Below are positions 1 to 6,848 of a stretch of DNA of 22,690 nucleotides, piece after piece. Source of the DNA: DAOTXR01 sp034435375 (GTDB lineage: Bacteria > Chloroflexota > Anaerolineae > Aggregatilineales > UBA3940); NCBI GenBank assembly GCA_034435375.1, contig DAOTXR010000035.1, positions 1-22,690 of the forward strand, in the 5' to 3' direction. A program made the translations under genes and the position numbers. Position 1 is the stretch's first letter. Each line of letters begins with the position of its first letter. Under the pieces are notes generated by a model, which saw only the letters and a list, made by a program, of their open reading frames with translations, had not been told where the DNA came from and ran no database searches.

Positions 1-90
1 GAGCCGCCCTCGGCGGCTCTCCCTCCCCCTCAGCCACGCTGTGGAGAGGGGGCAGACCGAGCGTCAGCGAGGTCGGGGGGTGAGGCAGCC
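1..90. repeat. Left copy of a ~100-bp hairpin-rich inverted repeat (cut by window edge)
   Basis: This stretch matches the reverse complement of 1357-1446 over almost its whole length, with a few substitutions and small indels. It starts with a perfect 8-bp hairpin (1-8 GAGCCGCC, loop CTC, 12-19) and ends with GGGGGTGAGGC at 76-86. The same string in reverse complement bounds the other copy. The outer end of this copy lies before base 1. No ORF with a ribosome binding site lies inside it. It resembles a short non-coding interspersed palindromic element (REP or MITE type), but the family is not identified. Confidence 0.8.
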
Positions 91-140
91 TCCCAGCCGA
101 TGCGCCCTGAGCCATTTCCCCCTTTGGCCTCGAACAGGTT

Positions 141-146
141 TATAAT
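141..146 (+). promoter_or_regulatory. Possible -10 box upstream of gcvT
   Basis: A perfect TATAAT lies about 97 bases before the gcvT start. No convincing -35 hexamer sits 16-18 bases upstream and there is no TGn extension. The assignment therefore rests only on the hexamer and its location. Confidence 0.4.
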
Positions 147-242
147 GGAAAGGACGCGGGTGGGGCAAGCCCGTCTGAGCCGACCCGCGCCCTGTGCCCA
201 CTGCTTGCCTGTCATGAGTGATTTCTTTGAGGAAGGACAATC

Positions 243-1331
243 GTGAATCGCACACACCTGTACGACACACATGTCGCGTTAGGGGCACGCATGGTGCCCT
301 TTGCCGGGTGGGAGATGCCCGTGCAGTACTCCAGCCCGCTTGAGGAGCACGCCACCGTCCGCAGCATCGCTGGTCTGTTCGACATCGACCACATGGGCCA
401 GGTGATCGTGGAGGGGCCGGAGGCGTTGGAGTTCATGCAGTACGTGGCGACCATCGACGTAGCCGCGTTGGCCGAGTGGGAGGCCAATTACGCGCTGCTG
501 TGCTATGCCGATGGCGGTACGGTGGATGACATCTTCATCTACCACCTGCCCGAATACTACTATGTGGTCGTCAATGCCTCGAATCTGAAGAAAGACGTGA
601 AGTGGCTCCAGGCCCACACCCCCGGCTTCGAGGTGACCGTCACCGATGTCTCGACCCAGACCTACATGCTGGCCTTCCAGGGGCCTAAAGCCCAGGAGGT
701 GCTTCAGACGATCTGCGACATCGATCTGAGCAAGGTGGCTTTCCACTTCAGCGCACGCGGCAAAATCGCCGGCGTGGACGTGCTGATCGGCAACACCGGC
801 TACACCGGCGAGTATGGCTATGAACTGTTCTTCGACGCCAGCCAGGCCGTCAAGTTGTGGAATGCCATTCTGGAAGCCGGAAAGCCCTACGGCGTCAAGC
901 CGATTGGGCTGGCCGCCCGCGATAGCCTGCGTTTTGAGCCGTGCCTGCCGCTCTACGGCCACGAGCTTTCCCCCACCATCTCGCCCATCGAGGCAGGGCT
1001 GGGCTGGGCGGTGGCCGCCGGCAAGGGTGACTTCCTTGGGCGTGATGCGCTGCTCAAACAGCGGCTGGAGGGGCCGGCTCGCAAGCTGGTCTGTGTCGAA
1101 ATGGTCGATAAGGGGGTGCCGCGCGAGCACTACGCAGTCGTGGTGGAGGGGCAGCCTGGCTTTGTGACCAGCGGCATGTTTGCCCCGACCGTCGAGAGCT
1201 ATGTCGCGATGGCGCTCGTGCCGAGCGACCTCGCCGGGGAGGGCCGCGAGCTGGAGGTCATCATCCGCGATAAGCCCAAGAAGGCGAAGATCGTCAAGAA
1301 GCCGTTTTACATTCCGGCCTACCGGCGTTAG
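243..1331 (+). CDS. gcvT: Glycine cleavage system T protein (aminomethyltransferase)
   Basis: T protein transfers the methylene group from the aminomethyl-lipoyl arm of H protein to tetrahydrofolate, releasing ammonia, in cytoplasmic glycine breakdown. The 362-aa product is full length for the family (about 360-370 aa). It shows the N-terminal YDTHVALGARMVPFAGWEMP block (residues 7-26), IDHMGQ (48-53) and GGTVDDIFIY (91-100). The Asp of that last block corresponds to the folate-site Asp of characterised T proteins. NTGYTGEYGYE, a late AARDSLRFE segment and a C-terminal barrel domain follow. Translation starts at GTG 243, with GAGGAAGGA just upstream. No gcvH, gcvP or lipoate genes are visible on either side, so the gene stands alone between inverted repeats. 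A standalone folate-dependent GcvT-family paralogue is possible, but similarity runs the full length. Confidence 0.93.
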   Translation: MNRTHLYDTHVALGARMVPFAGWEMPVQYSSPLEEHATVRSIAGLFDIDHMGQVIVEGPEALEFMQYVATIDVAALAEWEANYALLCYADGGTVDDIFIYHLPEYYYVVVNASNLKKDVKWLQAHTPGFEVTVTDVSTQTYMLAFQGPKAQEVLQTICDIDLSKVAFHFSARGKIAGVDVLIGNTGYTGEYGYELFFDASQAVKLWNAILEAGKPYGVKPIGLAARDSLRFEPCLPLYGHELSPTISPIEAGLGWAVAAGKGDFLGRDALLKQRLEGPARKLVCVEMVDKGVPREHYAVVVEGQPGFVTSGMFAPTVESYVAMALVPSDLAGEGRELEVIIRDKPKKAKIVKKPFYIPAYRR

Positions 1332-1356
1332 GGCAGCCCAGGCGGCTCCTGCGTGG

Positions 1357-1463
1357 GGCCGCCTCACCCCCCGACCTTGCTGACGCTCGGCCTGTCCCCT
1401 CTCCACCACAGCGTGGAGAGGGAGGGAGAGCCGCCGGAGGCGGCTCGACAGGGGGTGAGGCCG
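1357..1463. repeat. Right copy of the hairpin-rich repeat, complete, inverted relative to 1-90
   Basis: This copy is bounded by an 11-bp inverted repeat, GCCTCACCCCC (1361-1371) and GGGGGTGAGGC (1451-1461). Inside are two further stems. One is CCTCTCCA/TGGAGAGG at 1398-1405 and 1414-1421. The other is GAGCCGCC/GGCGGCTC at 1428-1435 and 1439-1446, with a 3-base loop. It is the inverted counterpart of 1-90. It lies between the convergent ends of gcvT and the ferredoxin gene, so its RNA hairpins could also act as a two-way terminator, although there is no T-run. Confidence 0.8.
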
Positions 1464-1539
1464 ACCCCCGCCTGAAACGCCCCTCCTCTACGGAAGCGCC
1501 CCACACAGCCGATACAGAGGGCTAAAACTGCCTGGCTCG

Positions 1540-1836
1540 CTAATCCCATGCCCTCCCTGTTGAGCGCTCCCCCCGTGCGCGGTAGCCCGGCCCTCGTGCG
1601 AAGAAATCGTAGTTGGGCTGGATGTCGGCGCGCAGCACCTCAGGGACCTCCTCCTCCGGCCAGATAGCATGGTAGGGGCAGGCCGGGACACAGGCCCCAC
1701 AGTCAATACATGCCGCGGGGTCGATGTAGTAATGCGGCCACTCATCGATAGGCCAGCCCGGCACGATGCAATCGACCGGGCAGCGCTCCACGCACGTGCC
1801 GCTGCGCAGGCACAGGCCCGTGATGATGTATGTCAC
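1540..1836 (-). CDS. 7Fe-type ferredoxin ([3Fe-4S] plus [4Fe-4S])
   Basis: This is a 98-aa cytoplasmic electron carrier. The cysteine pattern is C9-x5-C15-x3-C19-P-x2-C23, then C43-x2-C46-x2-C49-x3-C53-P. By comparison with Azotobacter FdI-type ferredoxins, C9, C15 and C53 would hold a [3Fe-4S] cluster and C19, C43, C46 and C49 a [4Fe-4S] cluster. The Cys two residues after the first one in FdI is absent here. The 45-residue tail after C53 is acidic, then Arg-rich. I chose the GTG at 1836 because it overlaps the TGA of the upstream DUF6125 gene (GTGA), the usual sign of translational coupling, and it gives the normal short N-terminus MTYIIT. An upstream in-frame start at 1875 would add 13 unlikely residues. 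It is the last gene of the minus-strand run. Confidence 0.88.
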   Translation of the reverse strand: MTYIITGLCLRSGTCVERCPVDCIVPGWPIDEWPHYYIDPAACIDCGACVPACPYHAIWPEEEVPEVLRADIQPNYDFFARGPGYRARGERSTGRAWD

Positions 1837-2354
1837 GCCTGCCCATCCTCCATCAGCGTGAACCGCCACACACAATACGCCTCGCCGACCGGGTCAGGAG
1901 GGCAGGCCACGCACTCGGTGCGGATGCGCGGGTCAATCGTCGCGGCAAACTGGCTGTACTCAACTAGGCCCACCGGCTTGCAGGGGAAGTCAGGCAGGCC
2001 CTTGCGCCGCCGTGTGGACTGTACCCGGCACTCGACCATGCGAAACTCAAGCGCCCCGTCGTCGGTCCAGGCGGTAGATTGCTGGTTGACCATCGCGTAC
2101 AGCCGATAGCCCAGCGCCTTGTCCAACGCCTGGAGGCCGCCGCCTTCCGGGATGTCAAAGGTGCGCATAATGCGCTTGGCCTCGGCCACCGAAAAGCGCT
2201 CCCACGAGCGCATGTCCATTTCGATGGCGGTGTCCATGCCGAGGCGCTCCTCGATGGCCAGGAACCAGGCTCCATCGTGCGCCAGCCAGTTGAGGGCGTA
2301 CACCTGGAGCAGTTGGACCAGGTCTTCACGTGAGAGGCGGTCGAGGTCGATCAT
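1833..2354 (-). CDS. DUF6125-family protein, Cys-rich, function unknown
   Basis: The 173-aa protein has the pattern I associate with DUF6125: LSREDLVQLLQVYALNWLAHDG near the N-terminus (7-28), WERFSVAEAKRIM (51-63), and a Cys-containing C-terminal half. The cysteines are C109 (ECRVQ), C125 (DFPCKPVG), C148 and C151 (TECVACPPD) and C161. The CxxC plus neighbouring Cys could bind a metal or cluster; this is inference. The ATG at 2354 has AAGGAG ten bases upstream. A longer reading from 2450 would run into the preceding gene and has no family support. The stop overlaps the ferredoxin start by four bases, so the two are probably made together and may form a redox pair. The enzymatic role is unknown. 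Confidence 0.8.
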   Translation of the reverse strand: MIDLDRLSREDLVQLLQVYALNWLAHDGAWFLAIEERLGMDTAIEMDMRSWERFSVAEAKRIMRTFDIPEGGGLQALDKALGYRLYAMVNQQSTAWTDDGALEFRMVECRVQSTRRRKGLPDFPCKPVGLVEYSQFAATIDPRIRTECVACPPDPVGEAYCVWRFTLMEDGQA

Positions 2355-2386
2355 GATCGGCTGTCTCCTTGATGTTAGAGGTTGCC

Positions 2387-3592
2387 CTACGGCGCGAACG
2401 CAATCGTCGGCGGGTACTGATCGGGCCGCACCGAGGCCACGTTGAACCACACGGTGCCCGGCTTAAGCGGGACGAGTTGCCCGCTCTGATCAAAGAACTG
2501 GATCATCTGCTCCGGATCGTCGCGCCGCCAGGTCGCCTCGAACCGCTGCCCGTCACGCAGCAGCACGGCCTCGCCCTGCCCGGTCAGGATGGGGCCAATG
2601 GACAACAGGCGGTTGGCGTCATCCTCGATGAAGTCGGCCAGGTAGAATTCGGCGTAGACGATCACCACGTTGTCAAAGGCCAGTTGTTGGCCAGTCAGGT
2701 AGTCCACATCCGGCGTCGGTTCCGTCTGGGTGTACATCTCTGTCCAGCTCAGCCATTGGCCGCTGGCCGGATCGTAGCGCCAGGTCTGCTCAGGCCCCTT
2801 GCCGGGATAGTCGATGACAACCTCGGTGGTCAGCGTGCCGCCGGGGGGGGCTGTCATGCTGAAGCGCAGCCCATCCAGGTCTGGAACAGCATCGACGCCG
2901 CGTCGTTCGGCCTCCTCCCAGATCCGGGCAGGCAGCGCAAACAGCGAGTGGTAGCCGCACATGCCTTCATGGGGGATGTTGCAGCGACGCTCCAGATAGC
3001 CGCGCCCATCGTCGCGGAACACGCGATTCTGCCACGGCGCATTGAGGATCACCGTACACATGCCAACGCTGCACCCAGACATAGCGATCAACCCGTCATA
3101 CATTGGGATCAGGTGATCCGAGTCGATCAGGCGCACGCTGCGCACCGATCCCACCGCCTCCGGCGCACGGCTGTAGTAGACCGCCGTGAAGCGGGTCTGT
3201 CCCCAGCCTTCCATCTGGTACATCCACACATGATCAGCAAAAGACAGGCCGCTCTGTGGGCGCACCTGCTCCGACTCATTGCTCACCTTGACCAGCAACG
3301 GGCGGCGGGCCAGCACTGCCGGGTCATCCACCGCCAGGCCAGTCAGGGGGTTGACATTGGGTGGGAAATGATCCGGCCCCACGTCCGGCAACTGCGTTGA
3401 AGTGGGGCCAGGCGTGGGCGCCGGGGTCTCACGGATCAGCGGAGTGGGGGTCGGGGAGGCAGGGGATGGGCCAGCCGGCTGTGTTGGCGTCTCGGCCAGC
3501 GTGACAGTGGGCTGGGGCTGGCAGGCGGCCAAGCCTGCCAGGACGATGAGAGCGATAAGAAAGCAGGAATAGGATCGACGAAGCATTGGCAT
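2387..3592 (-). CDS. DUF3048 (YerB-like) lipoprotein, paralogue 1
   Basis: Predicted lipid-anchored surface protein of about 401 aa. A basic, hydrophobic signal peptide ends in the lipobox LAAC. A Pro/Thr-rich linker of about 50 residues follows, then the DUF3048 domain starting NPLTGLAVDDPAVLARRPLLVKVSN, with RPQSGLSFADHVW and VGSVRSVRLID, and a C-terminal part ending GTVWFNVAS. B. subtilis YerB belongs to this family; its biochemical role is not established. Unlike its two neighbours it has four cysteines in the middle (CSVGMC and RRCNIPHEGMC), which could form disulfides outside the membrane. The start is uncertain: GTG 3598, ATG 3592 and ATG 3586 are in frame. ATG 3592 has GAGG five bases upstream and is preferred. 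The gene begins within ten bases of the preceding paralogue's stop, so they are probably co-translated. Confidence 0.88.
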   Translation of the reverse strand: MPMLRRSYSCFLIALIVLAGLAACQPQPTVTLAETPTQPAGPSPASPTPTPLIRETPAPTPGPTSTQLPDVGPDHFPPNVNPLTGLAVDDPAVLARRPLLVKVSNESEQVRPQSGLSFADHVWMYQMEGWGQTRFTAVYYSRAPEAVGSVRSVRLIDSDHLIPMYDGLIAMSGCSVGMCTVILNAPWQNRVFRDDGRGYLERRCNIPHEGMCGYHSLFALPARIWEEAERRGVDAVPDLDGLRFSMTAPPGGTLTTEVVIDYPGKGPEQTWRYDPASGQWLSWTEMYTQTEPTPDVDYLTGQQLAFDNVVIVYAEFYLADFIEDDANRLLSIGPILTGQGEAVLLRDGQRFEATWRRDDPEQMIQFFDQSGQLVPLKPGTVWFNVASVRPDQYPPTIAFAP

Positions 3593-3600
3593 GGGCACCT

Positions 3601-4815
3601 CTACGGCGTGAAGACCACCTCAGGCGGGAAGATGTTGGTCGGGATGAGCGTGAACCACGTCTGGCCGGGCTTGAAGGGGATGACATTGCCACTGGCATCG
3701 AAGAACTGCATCATGCTGCCAACGTTGGGTCGCCGCCACGTCACATCGAAACGCTGGCCGTCGCGCAGCAACACAGCCTCTCCTTCCCCCTGCATAATTG
3801 CTCCCACCGAGTACAGCCGCGTGATCTCGCTCTCGTACTCGATGAAATCGGCTTCGTAGTGCTGGGTGTACACCAGCACCAGGTTCTCAAAGGCGAGCTG
3901 CTCGCTGGTCAGGAAGTCGGTGTGGGGCACCTCATCCACCCAGTGCAGCCATAGCCCACTGGCCGGATCGTAACGCCAGGTGTTCTTGGGGCCATCCACC
4001 GGGAAGTCGATCACCACCTCGCGGATCGGCGTACCCCCCACAGGCGCCTCAGGGCTGAAAGCGAAGCCCGGCTCCAGCGTGGGACGCTGATTGACATCTT
4101 TCTCGGCGGCCAACTTCCACAGTTCCTCTGGGATGGCAAACAGGGTGTGCTCGTAGGCCACGCCTTCCAGGGGGAAGCGGACGTTGTACGGCTCGCCATA
4201 GCCGAAGTCCGGCGAGAAGTTGCGCTTGAACCAGTTGGCGGCCAGCATCAGCTCACGCATCCGCTTGGGGCCGCTGGGATCGTTGCGATTGCTGCTGAAC
4301 CCTGAGGCGTCGAACAATCCCTGATACATCGGCACCAGCTCCAGATCGGGCAGCCGACCGCTGCGCACCGACCCGACACTGGAGGGCGTCTGCCCGTAGA
4401 AGACCGCCGTGTAGCGCGTGTAACGCCAGCCCTCGACCACATGCTCCCACACATGATCGGCGAACGAGAGGCCGTTCTGCGGACGCACCACTGCCGGGTG
4501 ATTGCTGACCTTGATCAGCAGCGGACGGCGATCGAGCACAGCGGGATCGTCCACCGGGAGTCCGGTCAGCGGGTTGACGTTGGCCGGGAAGCCAGTCGGC
4601 CCACTGGCCGGAATGGGCGTCGGGCTGGGGACCTCAGTCGGCGTGGGCGTCGCCGCTGGAAGAGTGGGCATAACAGGCATGTCAGTCGGAACGGGCGGCG
4701 GGGCCTGGGTCGGAGTGGGGATCGGCGGTGTAGCCACCTCAGGCCGGCAGGCCGCCAGACCCATCGCCATCGGCAGCAGGATGGCGGCAAGTAAAATGCG
4801 TCTTGAATTTCTCAT
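3601..4815 (-). CDS. DUF3048 (YerB-like) lipoprotein, paralogue 2
   Basis: A 404-aa lipoprotein with signal peptide MRNSRRILLAAILLP and lipobox LAAC. A long Pro/Thr-rich linker with TPTQAPPPVPT-type repeats is followed by the DUF3048 domain: NPLTGLPVDDPAVLDRRPLL, RPQNGLSFADHVWEH and VGSVRSGRLPDLELVPMY. The C-terminal end is GQTWFTLIP. The ATG at 4815 is preceded by GAGAGGTG at good spacing and gives a proper signal peptide. The same frame stays open upstream to 5019, but that extension has no signal peptide logic and would overlap the next gene. It has no cysteine in the mature domain beyond the anchor. It sits between paralogues 1 and 3 on the same strand, with about 200 non-coding bases before its start. 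Confidence 0.9.
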   Translation of the reverse strand: MRNSRRILLAAILLPMAMGLAACRPEVATPPIPTPTQAPPPVPTDMPVMPTLPAATPTPTEVPSPTPIPASGPTGFPANVNPLTGLPVDDPAVLDRRPLLIKVSNHPAVVRPQNGLSFADHVWEHVVEGWRYTRYTAVFYGQTPSSVGSVRSGRLPDLELVPMYQGLFDASGFSSNRNDPSGPKRMRELMLAANWFKRNFSPDFGYGEPYNVRFPLEGVAYEHTLFAIPEELWKLAAEKDVNQRPTLEPGFAFSPEAPVGGTPIREVVIDFPVDGPKNTWRYDPASGLWLHWVDEVPHTDFLTSEQLAFENLVLVYTQHYEADFIEYESEITRLYSVGAIMQGEGEAVLLRDGQRFDVTWRRPNVGSMMQFFDASGNVIPFKPGQTWFTLIPTNIFPPEVVFTP

Positions 4816-4943
4816 CGCACCTCTCACAGTCGAACCTCTGGCCCCCAACCCCAACGCATCATGCGCCGGCAGAGTAAAGGACCGCGCTGCCGCCAGGCAG
4901 CGAGTCAGGGAGGCGAGGGCCTGTCCTTCCATGTTTTGATGAT

Positions 4944-4991
4944 GGCTCATGTTCAGACTGTGTGCATGTGTACCTGTTCCGAACATGAGCC
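4944..4991. promoter_or_regulatory. Perfect 11-bp inverted repeat in the spacer between DUF3048 paralogues 3 and 2
   Basis: GGCTCATGTTC at 4944-4954 is mirrored exactly by GAACATGAGCC at 4981-4991, with a 26-base loop. It lies in the 200-base non-coding gap (4816-5015) between two co-directional genes. There is no T-run on the minus strand after it, so a standard intrinsic terminator is unlikely. It could be a regulatory dyad or an RNA hairpin. A smaller dyad, TGTTC-C-GAACA (4975-4985), overlaps the right arm. Confidence 0.6.
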
Positions 4992-5015
4992 TTTGATGGG
5001 TCGATCCCTCCCCCA

Positions 5016-6173
5016 TCACGGCTCCGTGTACAACCGGTCAAAACCGATGGGAACCATCTCGAACCATGTCTGGCCGGGCTTAAAGACCAACACATTGCCG
5101 TTCAGGTCAGTAAACTGGAGCATCTGCTCCGGGTCGAGCCGCGTCCAATGGCCCTCATATCGCTTCCCATCACGGAACAGCGACGCCGGTCCCTCGCCCC
5201 ACACCTGGATCTCCACCGACCACAGCCCATTGTAGCCGTCTTCCAGGATGTCAGTCTCGACGTGCATCGCGCCGACCGCGATGACGTTCTCAACGGCCAC
5301 CGGTTGGCTGGTCAGGTAATCGATGCCCGGCTGGCCGCCAATCGAGCGGGTGTAGCGGCCGGTGGCCGGGTCATAGGTCCACTCGACCCGGTACTGACTG
5401 CTGGGACTGTAGTCAATCGTGATGTGCGTGGCGACCAGGTCGCTGGGCGGGGCGATGGGATCGAAGGCCAGGCCGGGCGTCAGGTCCGGTGGATTGTTGA
5501 CGCCGCGATCGGTCGCCAGCTTCCACAGCTCATGGGGCACAGCAAACAGGGTGTGCTCCTCGGCCAACCCTTCGCGCCGAATGCGCACCAGGTAAGGCTC
5601 GCCGAGCGATTGGCCGGACAGGTTGCGGCTGGCCCAGCTTGAGCGTTCCACGCGCTGACGCACTCCCTCGCTGAAGCCCGACGCGCAGAAGATGGCATCG
5701 ATCATCGGCACAATCTCCAGGTCGAGCAGCCGCCCGCTACGGATCGACCCGGCTATCTCAGGAGCCTGAGCGTAATATACGGCGGTCAGGCGCGTCACTG
5801 CGCCCTCGGCGTAGTGCTCGAACACCCAATCAGCGGCGCTCAGCCCCGATTGAGGCCGCGCCAGCGGATCGTTGGATACCTTGATGGCCAGCGGCGCACG
5901 GTTCAGCACAGTGGGATCGGCTACAGACAGCCCGGTCAGCGGGTCAACGTTGGCCGGGTAGCTGTCGGGGCCGGATGGGCCAACGGGCAACGGCGCAGTG
6001 GCCGTCACCTGGGCCGTCGGGCGGGGCGTCATGGTGATGACCGTCACCGGCGGTGGACCGGGGGTCCAGGTGGAGGTAGGCATAGACGTAGGCTGAGGCT
6101 GACAGGCGCTCAGAATCGGCATCCCGGCGATCAGGGCGGCGACGATCAGCATCATCGGGTTGGCACGACGCAT
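5016..6173 (-). CDS. DUF3048 (YerB-like) lipoprotein, paralogue 3
   Basis: A 385-aa lipoprotein, the first gene of the minus-strand run. Signal peptide MRRANPMMLIVAALIAGMP leads to lipobox LSAC at about residue 24, followed by a Pro/Thr linker. The DUF3048 domain begins NVDPLTGLSVADPTVLNRAPLAIKVSN and has RPQSGLSAADWVFEHYAEG, GSIRSGRLLDLEIVPM and a C-terminal GQTWFEMVP. It diverges from the other two (for example NRAPLAIKV instead of DRRPLLIKV). ATG 6173 has AAAGAG a few bases upstream. An extended -10 and a 9-bp palindrome lie 30-65 bases before it, so this is where I expect transcription of the cluster to begin. Confidence 0.9.
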   Translation of the reverse strand: MRRANPMMLIVAALIAGMPILSACQPQPTSMPTSTWTPGPPPVTVITMTPRPTAQVTATAPLPVGPSGPDSYPANVDPLTGLSVADPTVLNRAPLAIKVSNDPLARPQSGLSAADWVFEHYAEGAVTRLTAVYYAQAPEIAGSIRSGRLLDLEIVPMIDAIFCASGFSEGVRQRVERSSWASRNLSGQSLGEPYLVRIRREGLAEEHTLFAVPHELWKLATDRGVNNPPDLTPGLAFDPIAPPSDLVATHITIDYSPSSQYRVEWTYDPATGRYTRSIGGQPGIDYLTSQPVAVENVIAVGAMHVETDILEDGYNGLWSVEIQVWGEGPASLFRDGKRYEGHWTRLDPEQMLQFTDLNGNVLVFKPGQTWFEMVPIGFDRLYTEP

Positions 6174-6201
6174 AGATGTCTCTTTCCCCGCTCCAGATTT
6201 C

Positions 6202-6222
6202 GGCGCACTGTGCCAGTGCGCC
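6202..6222. promoter_or_regulatory. Operator-like perfect 9-bp dyad at the start of the DUF3048 transcript
   Basis: GGCGCACTG (6202-6210), spacer TGC, and CAGTGCGCC (6214-6222) form a perfect 9-bp dyad. It begins about eight bases downstream of the -10 box at 6235-6230 (minus strand), at the expected transcription start. This is a classic place for a repressor site. It could also fold as a 5'-end RNA hairpin. No regulator gene is adjacent. Confidence 0.6.
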
Positions 6223-6229
6223 GCGTCGC

Positions 6230-6238
6230 ATTATACCA
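6230..6238 (-). promoter_or_regulatory. Extended -10 promoter for the DUF3048 cluster
   Basis: On the minus strand the bases read TGGTATAAT, a consensus -10 with TGn extension. It lies about 57 bases before the ATG at 6173. The -35 region is poor (AGCAGG at 17 bases), as is typical for extended -10 promoters. Confidence 0.65.
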
Positions 6239-6344
6239 TGCTAACCGCCCAGCCTGCTGCTTGCTGTGCGCCTGCCCAGTGGACACCTTGCAGTTGGCTG
6301 ACGATCCCGTGGAGATTGCCCGGAAGAACTGCGGCGCAGACAGA

Positions 6345-6689
6345 TCACCGCCGCACCAACAGGCCGGCCTGCGATCCGCTGTTCATCAGGGCAAGGATGG
6401 CCTCCATCTCGTCATCGGTGCAGCTCAACAACACCTTGATCTCCACGTCCAACTTGGCGACATTGGCCGTGCAGATCACCCCGTCCACCTGCGCCAGTCC
6501 GCTCGACCCGACCCACACATCGATCCCGCCGCCATCCATCGCGAGGGTACCCTCCAGGTAGCCATAGTCCACGGGGTAGATGATGTCTGGGTAATCTGGG
6601 TGAGACGATCCCTTCGGGCGGTCGATCACGATAGTGTGGCTGGCGACCACCTCGTCTATATAACGCCAGAACTGAGAGGATGGTTCCAT
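6345..6689 (-). CDS. Short inorganic pyrophosphatase-like protein
   Basis: The 114-aa protein matches the core of soluble family I pyrophosphatases: IVIDRPKGSSHPDYPDIIYP (20-39), DYGYLEG (41-47) and DGGGIDVWVG (52-61). Classical enzymes are about 170-180 aa. Here the long C-terminal part with the last metal-binding Asp pair is missing or reduced (perhaps TDDEME, 91-96), and the Glu that follows the first catalytic Lys is not recognisable. Short relatives of this type are often annotated as pyrophosphatase, but activity on pyrophosphate is unproven. The ATG at 6689 has AGGAAGG eight bases upstream. The stop is 171 bases before the DUF3048 cluster on the same strand, and that gap contains its own promoter. 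Confidence 0.8.
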   Translation of the reverse strand: MEPSSQFWRYIDEVVASHTIVIDRPKGSSHPDYPDIIYPVDYGYLEGTLAMDGGGIDVWVGSSGLAQVDGVICTANVAKLDVEIKVLLSCTDDEMEAILALMNSGSQAGLLVRR

Positions 6690-6727
6690 GCAGCGATCCT
6701 TCCTGAGAGACGTCGATGCCGGGCCTC

Positions 6728-6733
6728 ATTGTA
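6728..6733 (-). promoter_or_regulatory. Possible -10 box of the pyrophosphatase-like gene
   Basis: TACAAT on the minus strand lies 39 bases before the ATG at 6689. A weak TTGGGT lies 19 bases upstream and overlaps the -35 element of the divergent PAS promoter, so the two promoters are nearly back to back. Confidence 0.45.
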
Positions 6734-6747
6734 CCGTAGGCGGGATT

Positions 6748-6776
6748 TTGCGACCCAATCTTCTGCTGCGTACAAT
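6748..6776 (+). promoter_or_regulatory. Sigma-70-like promoter of the PAS gene
   Basis: TTGCGA (6748-6753), a 17-base spacer and TACAAT (6771-6776) match the housekeeping consensus at 4/6 and 5/6. The predicted start near 6783 leaves a leader of about 66 bases before the ATG at 6849. Confidence 0.6.
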
Positions 6777-6848
6777 GGGCCTGGCGGGGCTGCCTGGGCG
6801 ACTCCCGGCCCCTTGCCCATTCTCCCCTGATGACCCTATGGAGGCTTC

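Noticed and set aside
279..1409. Long open frame on the strand opposite gcvT
   Set aside because: It mirrors the gcvT codons, has Gln/His/Leu-rich composition, no ribosome site and no motif; a GC-driven shadow.
2369..3400. Plus-strand frame opposite DUF3048 paralogue 1
   Set aside because: It is antisense to a clear lipoprotein and has shadow composition. Similar plus-strand frames over paralogues 2 and 3 were dropped for the same reason.
4975..4985. TGTTC-C-GAACA considered as a LexA box
   Set aside because: Gram-positive-type LexA sites read GAAC-N4-GTTC; here the order is reversed and no SOS gene is adjacent.
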